From NCBI RefSeq assembly GCF_001598555.1, contig NZ_BCZE01000039.1, forward strand, positions 1-64,000: a stretch of 64,000 nt of DNA, given 5' to 3'. Positions 25,107-32,876 of this stretch are shown piece after piece; the first letter of the stretch is position 1; every line of letters begins with the position of its first letter. A program made the translations under genes and the position numbers. Origin of the DNA: Novosphingobium rosa NBRC 15208 (GTDB lineage Bacteria; Pseudomonadota; Alphaproteobacteria; Sphingomonadales; Sphingomonadaceae). The notes beneath the pieces are model-generated. The model did not search any database, was not told where the DNA came from, and saw only the letters and a program-made list of their open reading frames with translations.

Positions 25107-25607
25107 TCAGATCAGCGCCTTGAACTCTTCCAGAACCGAGCGGTAGACGCGCTTCTTGAAGGGCACGATCAGGTCGGGCAGAGCCTCCGGGTTCACCCAT
25201 TTCCAGTCGCAGAATTCGGCCGGATCATGGGCGTCCAGATCGATGTCATTGTCCTGCCCGGTGAAGCGGATCAGGAACCAGTGCTGGCGCTGGCCGCGGT
25301 ACTTGCCCTTCCACAGCTTGCCGATCAGCTCGTCGGGCAGGTCATAGAGCAGCTCGTCGCGGGTCTGGGCCAGGATCACGCCCTGCTCCTCGCGCACGCC
25401 GGTTTCCTCGGCCAGTTCGCGCCAGACGGCGGCGCGCAGATCCTCGCCATCGTCGACGCCGCCCTGCGGCATCTGCCAGAAATCGCCTTCATGGCCACCG
25501 CTGTTCTCGCGCTGGTCGATGCGCTGGCCGACGAACACCTGACCGGCGGCGTTGACCAGCATCACCCCGACACAAGGGCGATAGGGAAGGTGGGTAAAAT
25601 CATTCAT
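25107..25607 (-). CDS. rppH: RNA pyrophosphohydrolase
   Basis: The 166-residue Nudix hydrolase carries the Nudix box GGVDDGEDLRAAVWRELAEETGVREEQG and the RppH/IalA features RPCVGVMLVNAAGQVFVGQR and ENSGGHEGDFWQMPQGG. It removes pyrophosphate from the 5' end of mRNAs, triggering decay, and in some Alphaproteobacteria is called invasion-associated IalA. It is monocistronic, between a bidirectional terminator and the divergent korA promoter region. Confidence 0.93.
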   Translation of the reverse strand: MNDFTHLPYRPCVGVMLVNAAGQVFVGQRIDQRENSGGHEGDFWQMPQGGVDDGEDLRAAVWRELAEETGVREEQGVILAQTRDELLYDLPDELIGKLWKGKYRGQRQHWFLIRFTGQDNDIDLDAHDPAEFCDWKWVNPEALPDLIVPFKKRVYRSVLEEFKALI

Positions 25608-25904
25608 GCTTTCGCTGCCTTGGGGCCCCCTGTGTGGAACCTTTGATAGTCTGGAAAACGCGGTTTTGTCTTGCTGAAAAATCGCGAAAGGCGGCCCTTA
25701 AACGGTGGATTGGCGCTTGACTAGCCAGCCTCAAGGGTTTTTGATTCGTGGGCGGTTTGGCGGCTGACAGAAAACTGGATGGCTCCGCGTTTGGCACGGG
25801 CGTGCAAGAACAGCCCGGCATGGGAAGAGGCGGATCGGCCAGAGTCAAGGCGCGGACCTCACGGGCATGGACACGCCATGCCCTGCGATGAGGGATGGAT
25901 CACG

Positions 25905-27776
25905 ATGAATGTGATTGCGCGCTCGATCGATGAAAGTTCCGAAGCCGTGCCCGAAGCCGTTGTCGTGCGTTTCGCGGGCGATTCGGGCGATGGGATGCAG
26001 ATGACGGGCGGGCAGTTCACGCTTTCCACCGCGCTGTCGGGCAATGATCTGGCGACCTTCCCCGATTTTCCTGCCGAGATTCGCGCGCCGCAGGGGACGC
26101 TCTTCGGCGTCTCGGCGTTCCAGATCAACTTCGGCAGCAGCGAGATTTCCACGGCGGGCGACCAGCCCGATGTGCTGGTGGCGATGAACCCCGCCGCGCT
26201 GAAAACCAATGTGGCGCATCTCAGGCTGGGGGGGCTGATCATCGCCGATTCGGGCGAGTTCAACCGCCGCAACCTCGACAAGGCCCATTATGACGCCAAT
26301 CCGCTGGAGGATGGCAGCCTTGCTCGCTGGGCCCTGCTGGCCTTTGACATCAGCGCGCTGACTCTGGAGGCGGTGAAGCCCTTCGGTCTCGGCAACAAGG
26401 AGGCGCTGCGCTGCAAGAACATGTGGACGCTGGGTCTGGCGCTCTGGATGTTCGACCGGGATCGCGCGCCGCTGATCCAGTGGCTGAAGGACAAATTCGC
26501 CAAGGCCCCCCTGCTGGCCGAGGCCAACATCGCCGCGCTGAACGCCGGGCATGCCTATGGCGAAACCGCCGAGATCGGCGGGCAGGTTCGCAAGCTGCAT
26601 ATCGATCCGGTGCCCTCCGCGCCGGGGCTCTATCGCACCATCACGGGCGCGGAGGCGATCAGCCTGGGGCTGGTGACGGGCGCCCAACTGGCCGATCTGC
26701 CGATGTTCTTCGGCGGCTATCCGATCACGCCTGCCTCGGCGATCCTGCACCACCTCACGAAGATGAAGGAGTTCGGCGTCACCACCTTTCAGGCCGAGGA
26801 TGAGATTGCGGCCATCGCTTCGGCGTTGGGCGCGGCCTATGCCGGAGCGCTTGGGGTGACGTCGTCCTCGGGGCCGGGCATTGCGCTCAAGGGCGAGGCG
26901 ATGGGGCTGGCGGTGATGACCGAACTGCCGCTGGTGGTCGTCAATTCCCAGCGCGGCGGGCCCTCCACGGGTCTCCCCACCAAGACCGAGCAGAGCGATC
27001 TCTATCAGGCGATCTATGGCCGCAATGGCGATACGCCGATGCCGGTGATCGCGGCCCGCTCGCCCGCCGATGCGTTTGAATGCGCCATCGAGGCCTGCCG
27101 CATCGCCACCCAGTTCATGACCCCGGTGATGCTGCTGACCGATGGCTATATCGCCAATGCCGCCGAGCCTTGGCAGGTGCCGGACCCGGACACTTTCAAG
27201 CCCTTCCCCGCGCAATTCCTCACGGAGGCCAACGGTGGGGACGGCAAGGTTCTGCCCTACAAGCGCGACGACAAAGGCGTGCGCCCATGGATCAGACCCG
27301 GCACCCCCGGCCTGATGCACCGGATCGGCGGCATCGAGAAGGCGGTGGATACCGGTGACCTGGATTACGCCCCCGCCACCCATCAGCTCCAGACCGATGC
27401 CCGCAAGGAGAAGGTGGACGGCATCGCCCGCCATATCCCGGCGCAGGCGGTGGATCAGGGCGGCGAGGGCGGCAGGCTGGTGATCGTCGGCTGGGGCAGC
27501 ACCTATGGGCCGATCCGTCAGGCGGTGCGCCGGGCGCGGGGCCGGGGGCTGGATGTCAGCCATATCCATGTCCGCCATCTCTGGCCGCTGCCCGCCAATC
27601 TGGGCGATCTGCTGCGCGGCTATGGCAAGGTGCTGGTGCCCGAGATGAACACCGGCCAGTTCAAGACGGTGCTGCGCGATCAATATCTGGTCGATGCGCG
27701 GCCGCTCAACAAGGTGTCGGGCCAGCCCTTCACCATCGCCGAGATCGAAGCCGCCATCGATGCTGCACTGGCCTAG
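25905..27776 (+). CDS. korA: 2-oxoglutarate (2-oxoacid):acceptor oxidoreductase, alpha subunit
   Basis: The 623-residue fused gamma-alpha subunit has an N-terminal POR-gamma-like domain (about 20-190) with VVRFAGDSGDGMQMTGGQF. The pyrimidine-binding alpha domain (about 225-480) includes FFGGYPITPASAIL and TSSSGPGIALKGEAMGLA, and a C-terminal domain carries VIVGWGSTYGPIRQAV. With KorB it oxidatively decarboxylates 2-oxoglutarate to succinyl-CoA, passing electrons to ferredoxin. The ATG at 25905 (MNVIARSID) is preferred to one at 25779. korB starts 10 bp after its stop. Confidence 0.92.
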   Translation: MNVIARSIDESSEAVPEAVVVRFAGDSGDGMQMTGGQFTLSTALSGNDLATFPDFPAEIRAPQGTLFGVSAFQINFGSSEISTAGDQPDVLVAMNPAALKTNVAHLRLGGLIIADSGEFNRRNLDKAHYDANPLEDGSLARWALLAFDISALTLEAVKPFGLGNKEALRCKNMWTLGLALWMFDRDRAPLIQWLKDKFAKAPLLAEANIAALNAGHAYGETAEIGGQVRKLHIDPVPSAPGLYRTITGAEAISLGLVTGAQLADLPMFFGGYPITPASAILHHLTKMKEFGVTTFQAEDEIAAIASALGAAYAGALGVTSSSGPGIALKGEAMGLAVMTELPLVVVNSQRGGPSTGLPTKTEQSDLYQAIYGRNGDTPMPVIAARSPADAFECAIEACRIATQFMTPVMLLTDGYIANAAEPWQVPDPDTFKPFPAQFLTEANGGDGKVLPYKRDDKGVRPWIRPGTPGLMHRIGGIEKAVDTGDLDYAPATHQLQTDARKEKVDGIARHIPAQAVDQGGEGGRLVIVGWGSTYGPIRQAVRRARGRGLDVSHIHVRHLWPLPANLGDLLRGYGKVLVPEMNTGQFKTVLRDQYLVDARPLNKVSGQPFTIAEIEAAIDAALA

Positions 27777-27786
27777 GGGACCGCCG

Positions 27787-28794
27787 ATGAACCAGATGAC
27801 CACCACCCTCAAGGATTGGGAATCGGATCAGGAGGTGCGCTGGTGCCCCGGTTGCGGCGACTATGCGATCCTCAAGGCCATGCAGCGGGTGCTGCCTGAA
27901 CTGGGCGTCGATCCGGCCAACACCGTGTTCGTCAGCGGGATCGGGTGTTCCAGCCGGTTTCCCTATTACATGGCCTCCTATGGCTTCCACACGATCCACG
28001 GGCGCGCCCCTGCGGTGGCCACGGGGATCAAGCTGGCCAACCCTCAGCTCGATCTCTGGCTGGTGACCGGTGATGGCGATGGCATGTCGATTGGCGGCAA
28101 TCACACGATGCATTTCCTGCGCCGGAACATCGATGCCCAGATCATGCTGTTCAACAACGAGATCTACGGCCTGACCAAGGGGCAATATTCGCCCACCAGC
28201 CGTCCCGGCACGCAGAGCCCGACAACACCGCTGGGATCGGTGGACCGGCCTGCTCTGCCTTGCGCCTTTGCGCTGGGGGCGGGCGCGCGGTTTGTGGCGC
28301 GGGGCTATGATACGTCGAAGGCGTTGGGAGAGGTGCTGAAGGCGGCGCATGCTCATCGCGGCGCGGCTTTTGTGGAGATCTTCCAGAACTGCATCGTCTA
28401 CAACAAGGACCGTTTTGCCGATTTCACCGAGAAGGCGGTGGCGGCGGAAAAGCAGCTCTGGCTCAAGCATGGCGAGCCGATGCTGTTCAACAAGGGCACG
28501 CAGGGCATCGCTCTGGATGCGCAGAAGCTGACTCTGAAGATTGTCGATGTGGTGGAGAGTGACTGGCAGGGGGCAGGGGTGATCACCCATGATGTCACCA
28601 ACCGCAGCCTTGCCCATATGCTGGTCGAGCTGCCGATGGACCTGTTCCCCGTGGCGCTGGGCGTGATCTATGACGATCCCCGCCCGACCTATGAGGATGA
28701 GATGCTGGCGCAGGATGCGCGGGCGCGCGTGGGCAAAAGCACCGATCTGCGCAAGCTGCTCGGCAAGGGTCAGACATGGCGGGTGGAGGGCTAG
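27787..28794 (+). CDS. korB: 2-oxoglutarate (2-oxoacid):ferredoxin oxidoreductase, beta subunit
   Basis: The 335-residue TPP-binding subunit has VRWCPGCGDYAILKAM, GIGCSSRFPYY, HGRAPAVATGIKLANP and the TPP/Mg motif GDGDGMSIGGNHTMHFLRRNID followed by LFNNEIYGLTKGQYSPT. There is no added ferredoxin-like 4Fe-4S domain. It completes the catalytic core with KorA. No dedicated ferredoxin gene is adjacent, so the electron acceptor is encoded elsewhere. Confidence 0.92.
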   Translation: MNQMTTTLKDWESDQEVRWCPGCGDYAILKAMQRVLPELGVDPANTVFVSGIGCSSRFPYYMASYGFHTIHGRAPAVATGIKLANPQLDLWLVTGDGDGMSIGGNHTMHFLRRNIDAQIMLFNNEIYGLTKGQYSPTSRPGTQSPTTPLGSVDRPALPCAFALGAGARFVARGYDTSKALGEVLKAAHAHRGAAFVEIFQNCIVYNKDRFADFTEKAVAAEKQLWLKHGEPMLFNKGTQGIALDAQKLTLKIVDVVESDWQGAGVITHDVTNRSLAHMLVELPMDLFPVALGVIYDDPRPTYEDEMLAQDARARVGKSTDLRKLLGKGQTWRVEG

Positions 28795-28815
28795 CACCTC
28801 TTGCGGCCATGTGTA

Positions 28816-28840
28816 TTGGTGATATAGTTCACCATATCAA
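28816..28840. promoter_or_regulatory. Palindromic operator-like site upstream of the bactofilin gene
   Basis: Two overlapping inverted repeats are seen. GGTGA and TCACC are separated by TATAGT (28818-28833). TGATAT and ATATCA are separated by AGTTCACC (28820-28839). The site is 21 bp before the bactofilin ATG, in a 67-bp gap that is AT-rich relative to its surroundings. It looks like a transcription-factor operator, but no regulator gene is adjacent. Confidence 0.4.
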
Positions 28841-28861
28841 TGACTCGGCAAGGACAGGCGT

Positions 28862-29131
28862 ATGGGACCGATGATTGGCGGCAGTCACACCTTCGAAGGC
28901 AGCAGCACCTTTGATGGCATCATGAAAGGCGATGCCACCATCGCTCCGGGCGCGAGGCTGCGCTTGCAGGGCATGATCAAGGGCGATGTGACCGTCAGCG
29001 AGGGCGCCCAGCTGGAGGTCCATGGCTGGGTCAAGGGCGACCTTACCGTGCAGCAGGGCGCGCAGGTGCGCGTCCATGGCTTTGTCGGCGGCGATATCGT
29101 CAATCATGGCGGGGCTGTGGATCTGGGCTGA
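28862..29131 (+). CDS. Small bactofilin-family polymer-forming protein
   Basis: The 89-residue protein consists of the repeating beta-helix pattern of bactofilins: GGSHTFEGSSTFDG, KGDATIAPGARLRLQGMIKGDVTVSEGAQLEVHGWVKGDLTV and VGGDIVNHG, with Gly-Asp turns about every 16-18 residues. Bactofilins polymerise into filaments that scaffold cell-shape or envelope functions. This one is shorter than typical members (about 120-180 residues) and lacks flexible terminal tails, so it may be a minimal core. It has its own promoter-like upstream site. Confidence 0.78.
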   Translation: MGPMIGGSHTFEGSSTFDGIMKGDATIAPGARLRLQGMIKGDVTVSEGAQLEVHGWVKGDLTVQQGAQVRVHGFVGGDIVNHGGAVDLG

Positions 29132-29194
29132 CCGCGTAAAACCTGCCCTAAAGGGCATACTGTCATCCTCCGTTCTTGTCCCTAGCTCGAAGGG

Positions 29195-30580
29195 ATGAGC
29201 AAACCCGTCCTCCTCTGGCTGCGCCGCGATCTGCGGCTGGCCGACCAGCCCGCCCTGCGCGCCGCCGTGGACAGCGGATCGCCGGTGATCCCGGTCTATG
29301 TGCTGGACGATGAAACCCCGCGCCACCGCAAGATGGGCGGGGCGAGCCGCTGGTGGCTGCATGGCTCGCTGGAGAGCCTGTCGCAGGATTTGCTGCAGCA
29401 TGGCAGCCGCCTGATCCTGCGGCAGGGGCGCAGCGAAGACGTACTGGCGCAACTGGCGAAAGAAACCGGCGCGCAGACCGTTCACGCGCTGCATCACCAC
29501 GAACCATGGTGGCTCAATGCCGAAAAGGCGGTGGTCAAGGCCGGGCTGGACCTGCAGCTGCACCACGGCAATTACCTTGCGCCTCCCGGCAGCGTGACTA
29601 GCGGCGCGGGCACCCCCTATCGCATCTACACGCCCTTCTGGCGGGCCCTGCAGCAGCATATGCCGCCCCCGCCGCCCGTCGCGAAACCCCGCCATATCCC
29701 CGCGCCCGCCCATTGGCCCAAAAGCGAGGATCTGGCCGACTGGAATCTGCTGCCCACCAAACCCGACTGGGCCGCAGGCTTCCGCGCGGAATGGACGCCC
29801 GGTGAAAAGGGCGCCCACACCCGCCTGCGCGATTTTATCGACGAGGCCCGCCACTATGGCGAGGCGCGCAACCTGCCCTCTCGGGAAGGCACCAGCCGCC
29901 TCTCGCCCCATCTGGCCTTTGGCGAGATCAGCCCGGCCCAATGCTGGCACGCGCTGGAGGATGACGAGAGCGAGGGCGCGCAGATCTTCCGCTCCGAACT
30001 GGGCTGGCGCGACTATGCGCAGAACCAGATCACCACCATGCCCGATTACGGCGCCCGCTCCGCCAACCCCGCCTTCGAGCATTTCCCCTGGCGTGACGAT
30101 CTCGACGATCTCCACGCCTGGGAGCATGGCCGCACCGGCTATCCCATCGTGGACGCCGGGATGCGCCAGCTGTGGCACACCGGCTGGATGCACAACCGCG
30201 TGCGCATGATCGTCGCGAGCCTGCTCATCAAGCATCTGGGCATCGACTGGCGCGCGGGCGAATGCTGGTTCTGGGACACGCTGGTCGATGCCGATTACGC
30301 GCAGAACAGCGTCAACTGGCAGTGGTCGGCGGGCTCTGGCGTGGATGCCAACCAGTTCACCCGCATCATGGCGCCGCTGACCCAGTCGGACAAGTTCAAC
30401 GCCGGGGACTATATCCGCCAATGGGTGCCCGAACTGTCGCAAGTGGAGGGCGATGAGATCCACGATCCCTCACCCCTGATCCGCCACAGGACCGGTTATC
30501 CCGACATGCTCGTCAGCCATGTCGAGGGGCGCGAGCGGGCGCTGGGGGCCTACCGGGTGATGAAGACGGCGGCAGGATAA
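29195..30580 (+). CDS. phrB: Deoxyribodipyrimidine photolyase (class I cryptochrome/photolyase family)
   Basis: The 461-residue protein has an N-terminal antenna Rossmann domain (about 1-130, LLWLRRDLRLADQPALRAA) and the FAD-binding domain with GEARNLPSREGTSRLSPHLAFGEISPAQCW, RTGYPIVDAGMRQLWHTGWMHNRVRMIVASLLIKHLGIDWR and DADYAQNSVNWQWSAGSGVDANQFTRI. It repairs cyclobutane pyrimidine dimers using blue light. The TDANQ-like recognition loop and the Trp-rich region are conserved. The gene is monocistronic and convergent with the DUF4424 gene. Confidence 0.94.
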   Translation: MSKPVLLWLRRDLRLADQPALRAAVDSGSPVIPVYVLDDETPRHRKMGGASRWWLHGSLESLSQDLLQHGSRLILRQGRSEDVLAQLAKETGAQTVHALHHHEPWWLNAEKAVVKAGLDLQLHHGNYLAPPGSVTSGAGTPYRIYTPFWRALQQHMPPPPPVAKPRHIPAPAHWPKSEDLADWNLLPTKPDWAAGFRAEWTPGEKGAHTRLRDFIDEARHYGEARNLPSREGTSRLSPHLAFGEISPAQCWHALEDDESEGAQIFRSELGWRDYAQNQITTMPDYGARSANPAFEHFPWRDDLDDLHAWEHGRTGYPIVDAGMRQLWHTGWMHNRVRMIVASLLIKHLGIDWRAGECWFWDTLVDADYAQNSVNWQWSAGSGVDANQFTRIMAPLTQSDKFNAGDYIRQWVPELSQVEGDEIHDPSPLIRHRTGYPDMLVSHVEGRERALGAYRVMKTAAG

Positions 30581-30592
30581 AGGCAAGGGACA

Positions 30593-30619
30593 GGCGAGGG
30601 GGGCGACATGTCCCCCTCG
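30593..30619. repeat. Solo terminal hairpin of the palindromic repeat family, copy 10
   Basis: Only one end remains here: GCGAGGGGG and CCCCCTCGC with loop GCGACATGT, followed by GCGCTTTC in place of GCGCTCCC. It sits 12 bp after the photolyase stop and 11 bp before the stop of the convergent DUF4424 gene, where it could act as a bidirectional terminator. Confidence 0.75.
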
Positions 30620-30630
30620 CGCTTTCAGGC

Positions 30631-31587
30631 CTATCGGGTCTCGTTGCGCACGAGAAACAGGATCGAAAGATCGCGCGTCGGGCGCCAGTTGGTATGGGTC
30701 ACCTCGAAGCGCGTGGGGCTGACCTTCCGCACGCCATCCGCGCAGAAGCTGACCAGATCGCCCGGCTGCTCCTTGTCCACCGTCAGCTTGAACTGACCGA
30801 TCGGCGCTTTCCAGTTGCCCCCGGTGACCAGCACATAATCGATCCAGTTCTCGGTATAGACGACATGCCCCGTCTTCACCGAGCGCCGCAGCCCCGCCAG
30901 CAAGGAGGGTTCGACGCAATAACGCTTTTCGGTCTCCGGGTCTTTTTCCTGCCCCAGCATGGTCCCCGTCGTGCCGCCCACCGAGGGCTTGTAGCGATGC
31001 TCCACCACCACCGGCACCCCGGCGGGAAAGCGCTGAACCCAGTGATAGGTGGTGTGCAGCTCCCACCCCGGGCCATCGTCACTGGCGATCAGCTTCAGGC
31101 GCCCGGCCTCGGCGAGCTTCGCTTGCGAAAGCTTGCCCAAAGCGGCAGTCGCCCCGTCGCTCTGCGGCGTCAGCGGGATGCCGTGGGCGCGCAGCCAGGC
31201 GGTGCGGTCCACCCCGCCCGCAACCGCCTTCTGCTCCATCTCCATCGCCACCGGCTTGCCGTCGATCTTCGTGGTGAAGCCGAGGAAATTGTCCGAATCG
31301 CTGATCGGGATCGAGACATCGCTCTGGAAGAAATCGGGGCCGCCGATCGGCGGCAGGGGAAAGGCCACGCGGCTGGTCACATCCTTGCCGCTGGTGTTGA
31401 GGAAGGTGTAACGCACCACCACCTCGGACCGGGAAATCCGCAGATCCTCGCTGCGCATCTCGATGGCGTCGCTGCGGGTGAGGACCAGCCCTCCGGCAGC
31501 CAGCTGGGCCGAGGTGTCATTGGCGAATGCGATGCCGGGCAGGCCTGCCAGCAAACTCGCGGCGATCAGGAGTGGATGGGCTTTCAT
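30631..31587 (-). CDS. DUF4424 domain-containing periplasmic protein
   Basis: The 318-residue protein has a signal peptide (MKAHPLLIAASLLAGLPGIAFA, cleavage about 22). It fits the DUF4424 pattern of an N-terminal beta-rich domain (NDTSAQLAAGGLVLTRSDAIEMRSEDLRISR) and conserved VRYTFLNTSGKDVTSRVAFPLPPIG. The function is unknown. The ATG at 31587 starts the signal peptide. The longer ORF adds MGARGCNTLASSL, translated from palindromic repeat copy 11, and is spurious. Confidence 0.83.
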   Translation of the reverse strand: MKAHPLLIAASLLAGLPGIAFANDTSAQLAAGGLVLTRSDAIEMRSEDLRISRSEVVVRYTFLNTSGKDVTSRVAFPLPPIGGPDFFQSDVSIPISDSDNFLGFTTKIDGKPVAMEMEQKAVAGGVDRTAWLRAHGIPLTPQSDGATAALGKLSQAKLAEAGRLKLIASDDGPGWELHTTYHWVQRFPAGVPVVVEHRYKPSVGGTTGTMLGQEKDPETEKRYCVEPSLLAGLRRSVKTGHVVYTENWIDYVLVTGGNWKAPIGQFKLTVDKEQPGDLVSFCADGVRKVSPTRFEVTHTNWRPTRDLSILFLVRNETR

Positions 31588-31630
31588 GGCGTTTGAGTAG
31601 CCGTGATTGGTGGAAAGAAGAAGGGAAGAT

Positions 31631-31864
31631 GCGAGGGTGTTACACCCTCGCGCTCCCATAACGTCTTCCGACGAGAGGGCAGGGGCGCCGAATTGATGCG
31701 CCTTAACTCTCCACCTGCGTAACCTAAAGCACCGCAGGCATTTGTTCGTGAAGCGTCAGGATATCTGGCGATTAAAAGCCTGCGGCGCTGCAATCTTGGC
31801 TCTTTGGCCGAACCCTAAGCGCAACGCAGACATTCATGGGAGCGCGAGGGGGTAACCCTCTCGC
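31631..31864. repeat. Palindromic intergenic repeat, copy 11 (type 1 to type 2)
   Basis: The full-length copy lies upstream of the DUF4424 gene and downstream (minus strand) of the structured RNA at 31894-32078. The left hairpin is GCGAGGGTG-TTA-CACCCTCGC. The right is GCGAGGGGGTAACCCTCTCGC, with one G-T wobble. The centre holds GCACCGCAGGC / GCCTGCGGCGC. The type-2 side reads GGCCGAACCCTAAGCGCAAC. Confidence 0.9.
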
Positions 31865-31893
31865 ATCTTAACTTTCCTGCTTCAACGAAAAGC

Positions 31894-31940
31894 AAAAAGG
31901 CGCGACCGGCATATGGGGCTGCGGAAAAGCCGGTCGCGCC
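31894..31940 (-). terminator. Strong intrinsic terminator of the candidate small RNA
   Basis: On the minus strand, GGCGCGACCGGC pairs with GCCGGTCGCGCC (31929-31940 with 31899-31910), a perfect 12-bp stem with an 18-base loop, followed by TTTTTGC. It is independent of the neighbouring palindromic repeat copy 11. Confidence 0.85.
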
Positions 31941-32078
31941 AGATTGGCTGGCGTGCCTTTGCGCGCCGTGGCCGTCACGGGCGGAGGTCTCTTGAACCCT
32001 CATACCCTTCGGCAGCGGCCCACTGTGCGGGGGTGGACCGTGCGAAGCCACATTGGCCCCCCGCGGCTTGACGGGCGC
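31894..32078 (-). ncRNA. Candidate structured small RNA (6S-like) with intrinsic terminator
   Basis: After the SDR stop, about 140 bp without a coding frame precede a strong minus-strand terminator (31894-31940). The sequence forms nested stems. GGTCCAC pairs with GTGGGCC. A longer arm has GTGGGCCG against CGGCCAC, with inner GAGG/CCTC around GTTCAAGAGA. The motifs GTGGCTTCGCAC, CGAAGGGT and GAGGGTTCAAG in this order recall 6S RNA, but that identity is from memory of the family and untested. It could instead be the structured 3' UTR of the SDR gene. Confidence 0.45.
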
Positions 32079-32081
32079 TTA

Positions 32082-32801
32082 TCAGGACGGGTTAACGTCG
32101 AAACGATATGGGCTGGGAAAATCACCTAGCAGCGCGGCGGTGATCGCATTGGCCACCACCTCGGGAGCCTTGACGGAGGCGGGATTCTCGCCCGGATAGG
32201 CTTTGGCGCGCATGGCGGTGCGGGTGGCGCCAGGGTTAACGATGGCCACGCGGATGGCGGAAATGTTTTTCATTTCCTGAGCATAGCAATCGAGCAGCAC
32301 CTCCTGCGCGGCCTTGGTGGCGCCATAGGCGCTCCAATAGGCGCGGGGCGCGGTGGCGACCGAGGTGGTGAGGCCGATCACGCTGGCACGGCTGCTCTTT
32401 TTCAGCATGGGGGTGAAGCAGGTCAGCAGCGCCTGAGTCGCCAGCACATTGGTGCCGATGGCGCGGTTGAAGGCCTTGAGGTCGATATCCTGCACCGACG
32501 TCAGCTGCGGTAGCTGCGCAGCATTGATGACCAGAATGTCCAGCGCGTCCCACCGGCCAGAGATGGCCGTGGCGAGGCGGGCGATGGCATCGGGCTCGGT
32601 GAGTTCGAGCGGGGCGATGCTGGCCGAGCCGCCCGCCTGATGGATGGCATCCTCGACGCCTTCGAGCGCCTTGGTGTCGCGCCCGGTCAGGATGACATGG
32701 GCGCCCTGCGCGGCCAGCGCCTGAGCTGTGGCCGCGCCGATCCCCCGGCTGGCGCCCGTTACCAAAGCGAGTTGGCCCTCGAACGGGCGGGCGTCAGACA
32801 T
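32082..32801 (-). CDS. Short-chain dehydrogenase/reductase (SDR)
   Basis: The 239-residue classical SDR has the cofactor motif LVTGASRGIGAATAQ (TGxxxGxG), the NAA-type segment ILVINAAQLP (normally NNAG, here INAA) and the catalytic Ser/YxxxK region LTTSVATAPRAYWSAYGATKAAQEVLLD. The substrate cannot be told from sequence. RGIGA with HVILTGRDT suggests NADP(H). The 3' end is followed directly by the candidate small RNA, and purF lies 75 bp upstream on the same strand. Confidence 0.88.
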   Translation of the reverse strand: MSDARPFEGQLALVTGASRGIGAATAQALAAQGAHVILTGRDTKALEGVEDAIHQAGGSASIAPLELTEPDAIARLATAISGRWDALDILVINAAQLPQLTSVQDIDLKAFNRAIGTNVLATQALLTCFTPMLKKSSRASVIGLTTSVATAPRAYWSAYGATKAAQEVLLDCYAQEMKNISAIRVAIVNPGATRTAMRAKAYPGENPASVKAPEVVANAITAALLGDFPSPYRFDVNPS

Positions 32802-32828
32802 GCGGGATATCCTTCCAGAGTGTTTTTG

Positions 32829-32850
32829 CGCCGGGTGATATCACCCGGCG
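32829..32850. repeat. Perfect 22-bp palindrome between purF and the SDR gene
   Basis: The bases from 32829 to 32850 equal their own reverse complement, with half-site CGCCGGGTGAT. It lies between the purF stop and the SDR start on the minus strand. TTTTTG flanks the left side, but the U-tract is on the wrong side for minus-strand termination. It may be an operator for the SDR gene or a small hairpin in the purF 3' UTR. Confidence 0.6.
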
Positions 32851-32876
32851 ATCCGGAAAAGGCGACAACAAACTGT

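Noticed and set aside
25608-25904. Promoter TTGACT-N18-TTGATT in the rppH-korA gap
   Set aside because: The -10 match is poor and the spacer too long. A promoter must be in this gap but I cannot place it with confidence. No other structure is seen there.
31588-31659. N-terminal extension of the DUF4424 protein starting MGARGCNTLASSL
   Set aside because: It is translated from palindromic repeat copy 11. The same peptide pattern (MGARG, MRNADTKGSARVMALA) recurs wherever the repeat is read, so it is not a conserved protein domain.
32802-32876. 22-bp palindrome as an intrinsic terminator for purF
   Set aside because: In the purF direction the stem is followed by GCAAAAAC and not by a T-tract.
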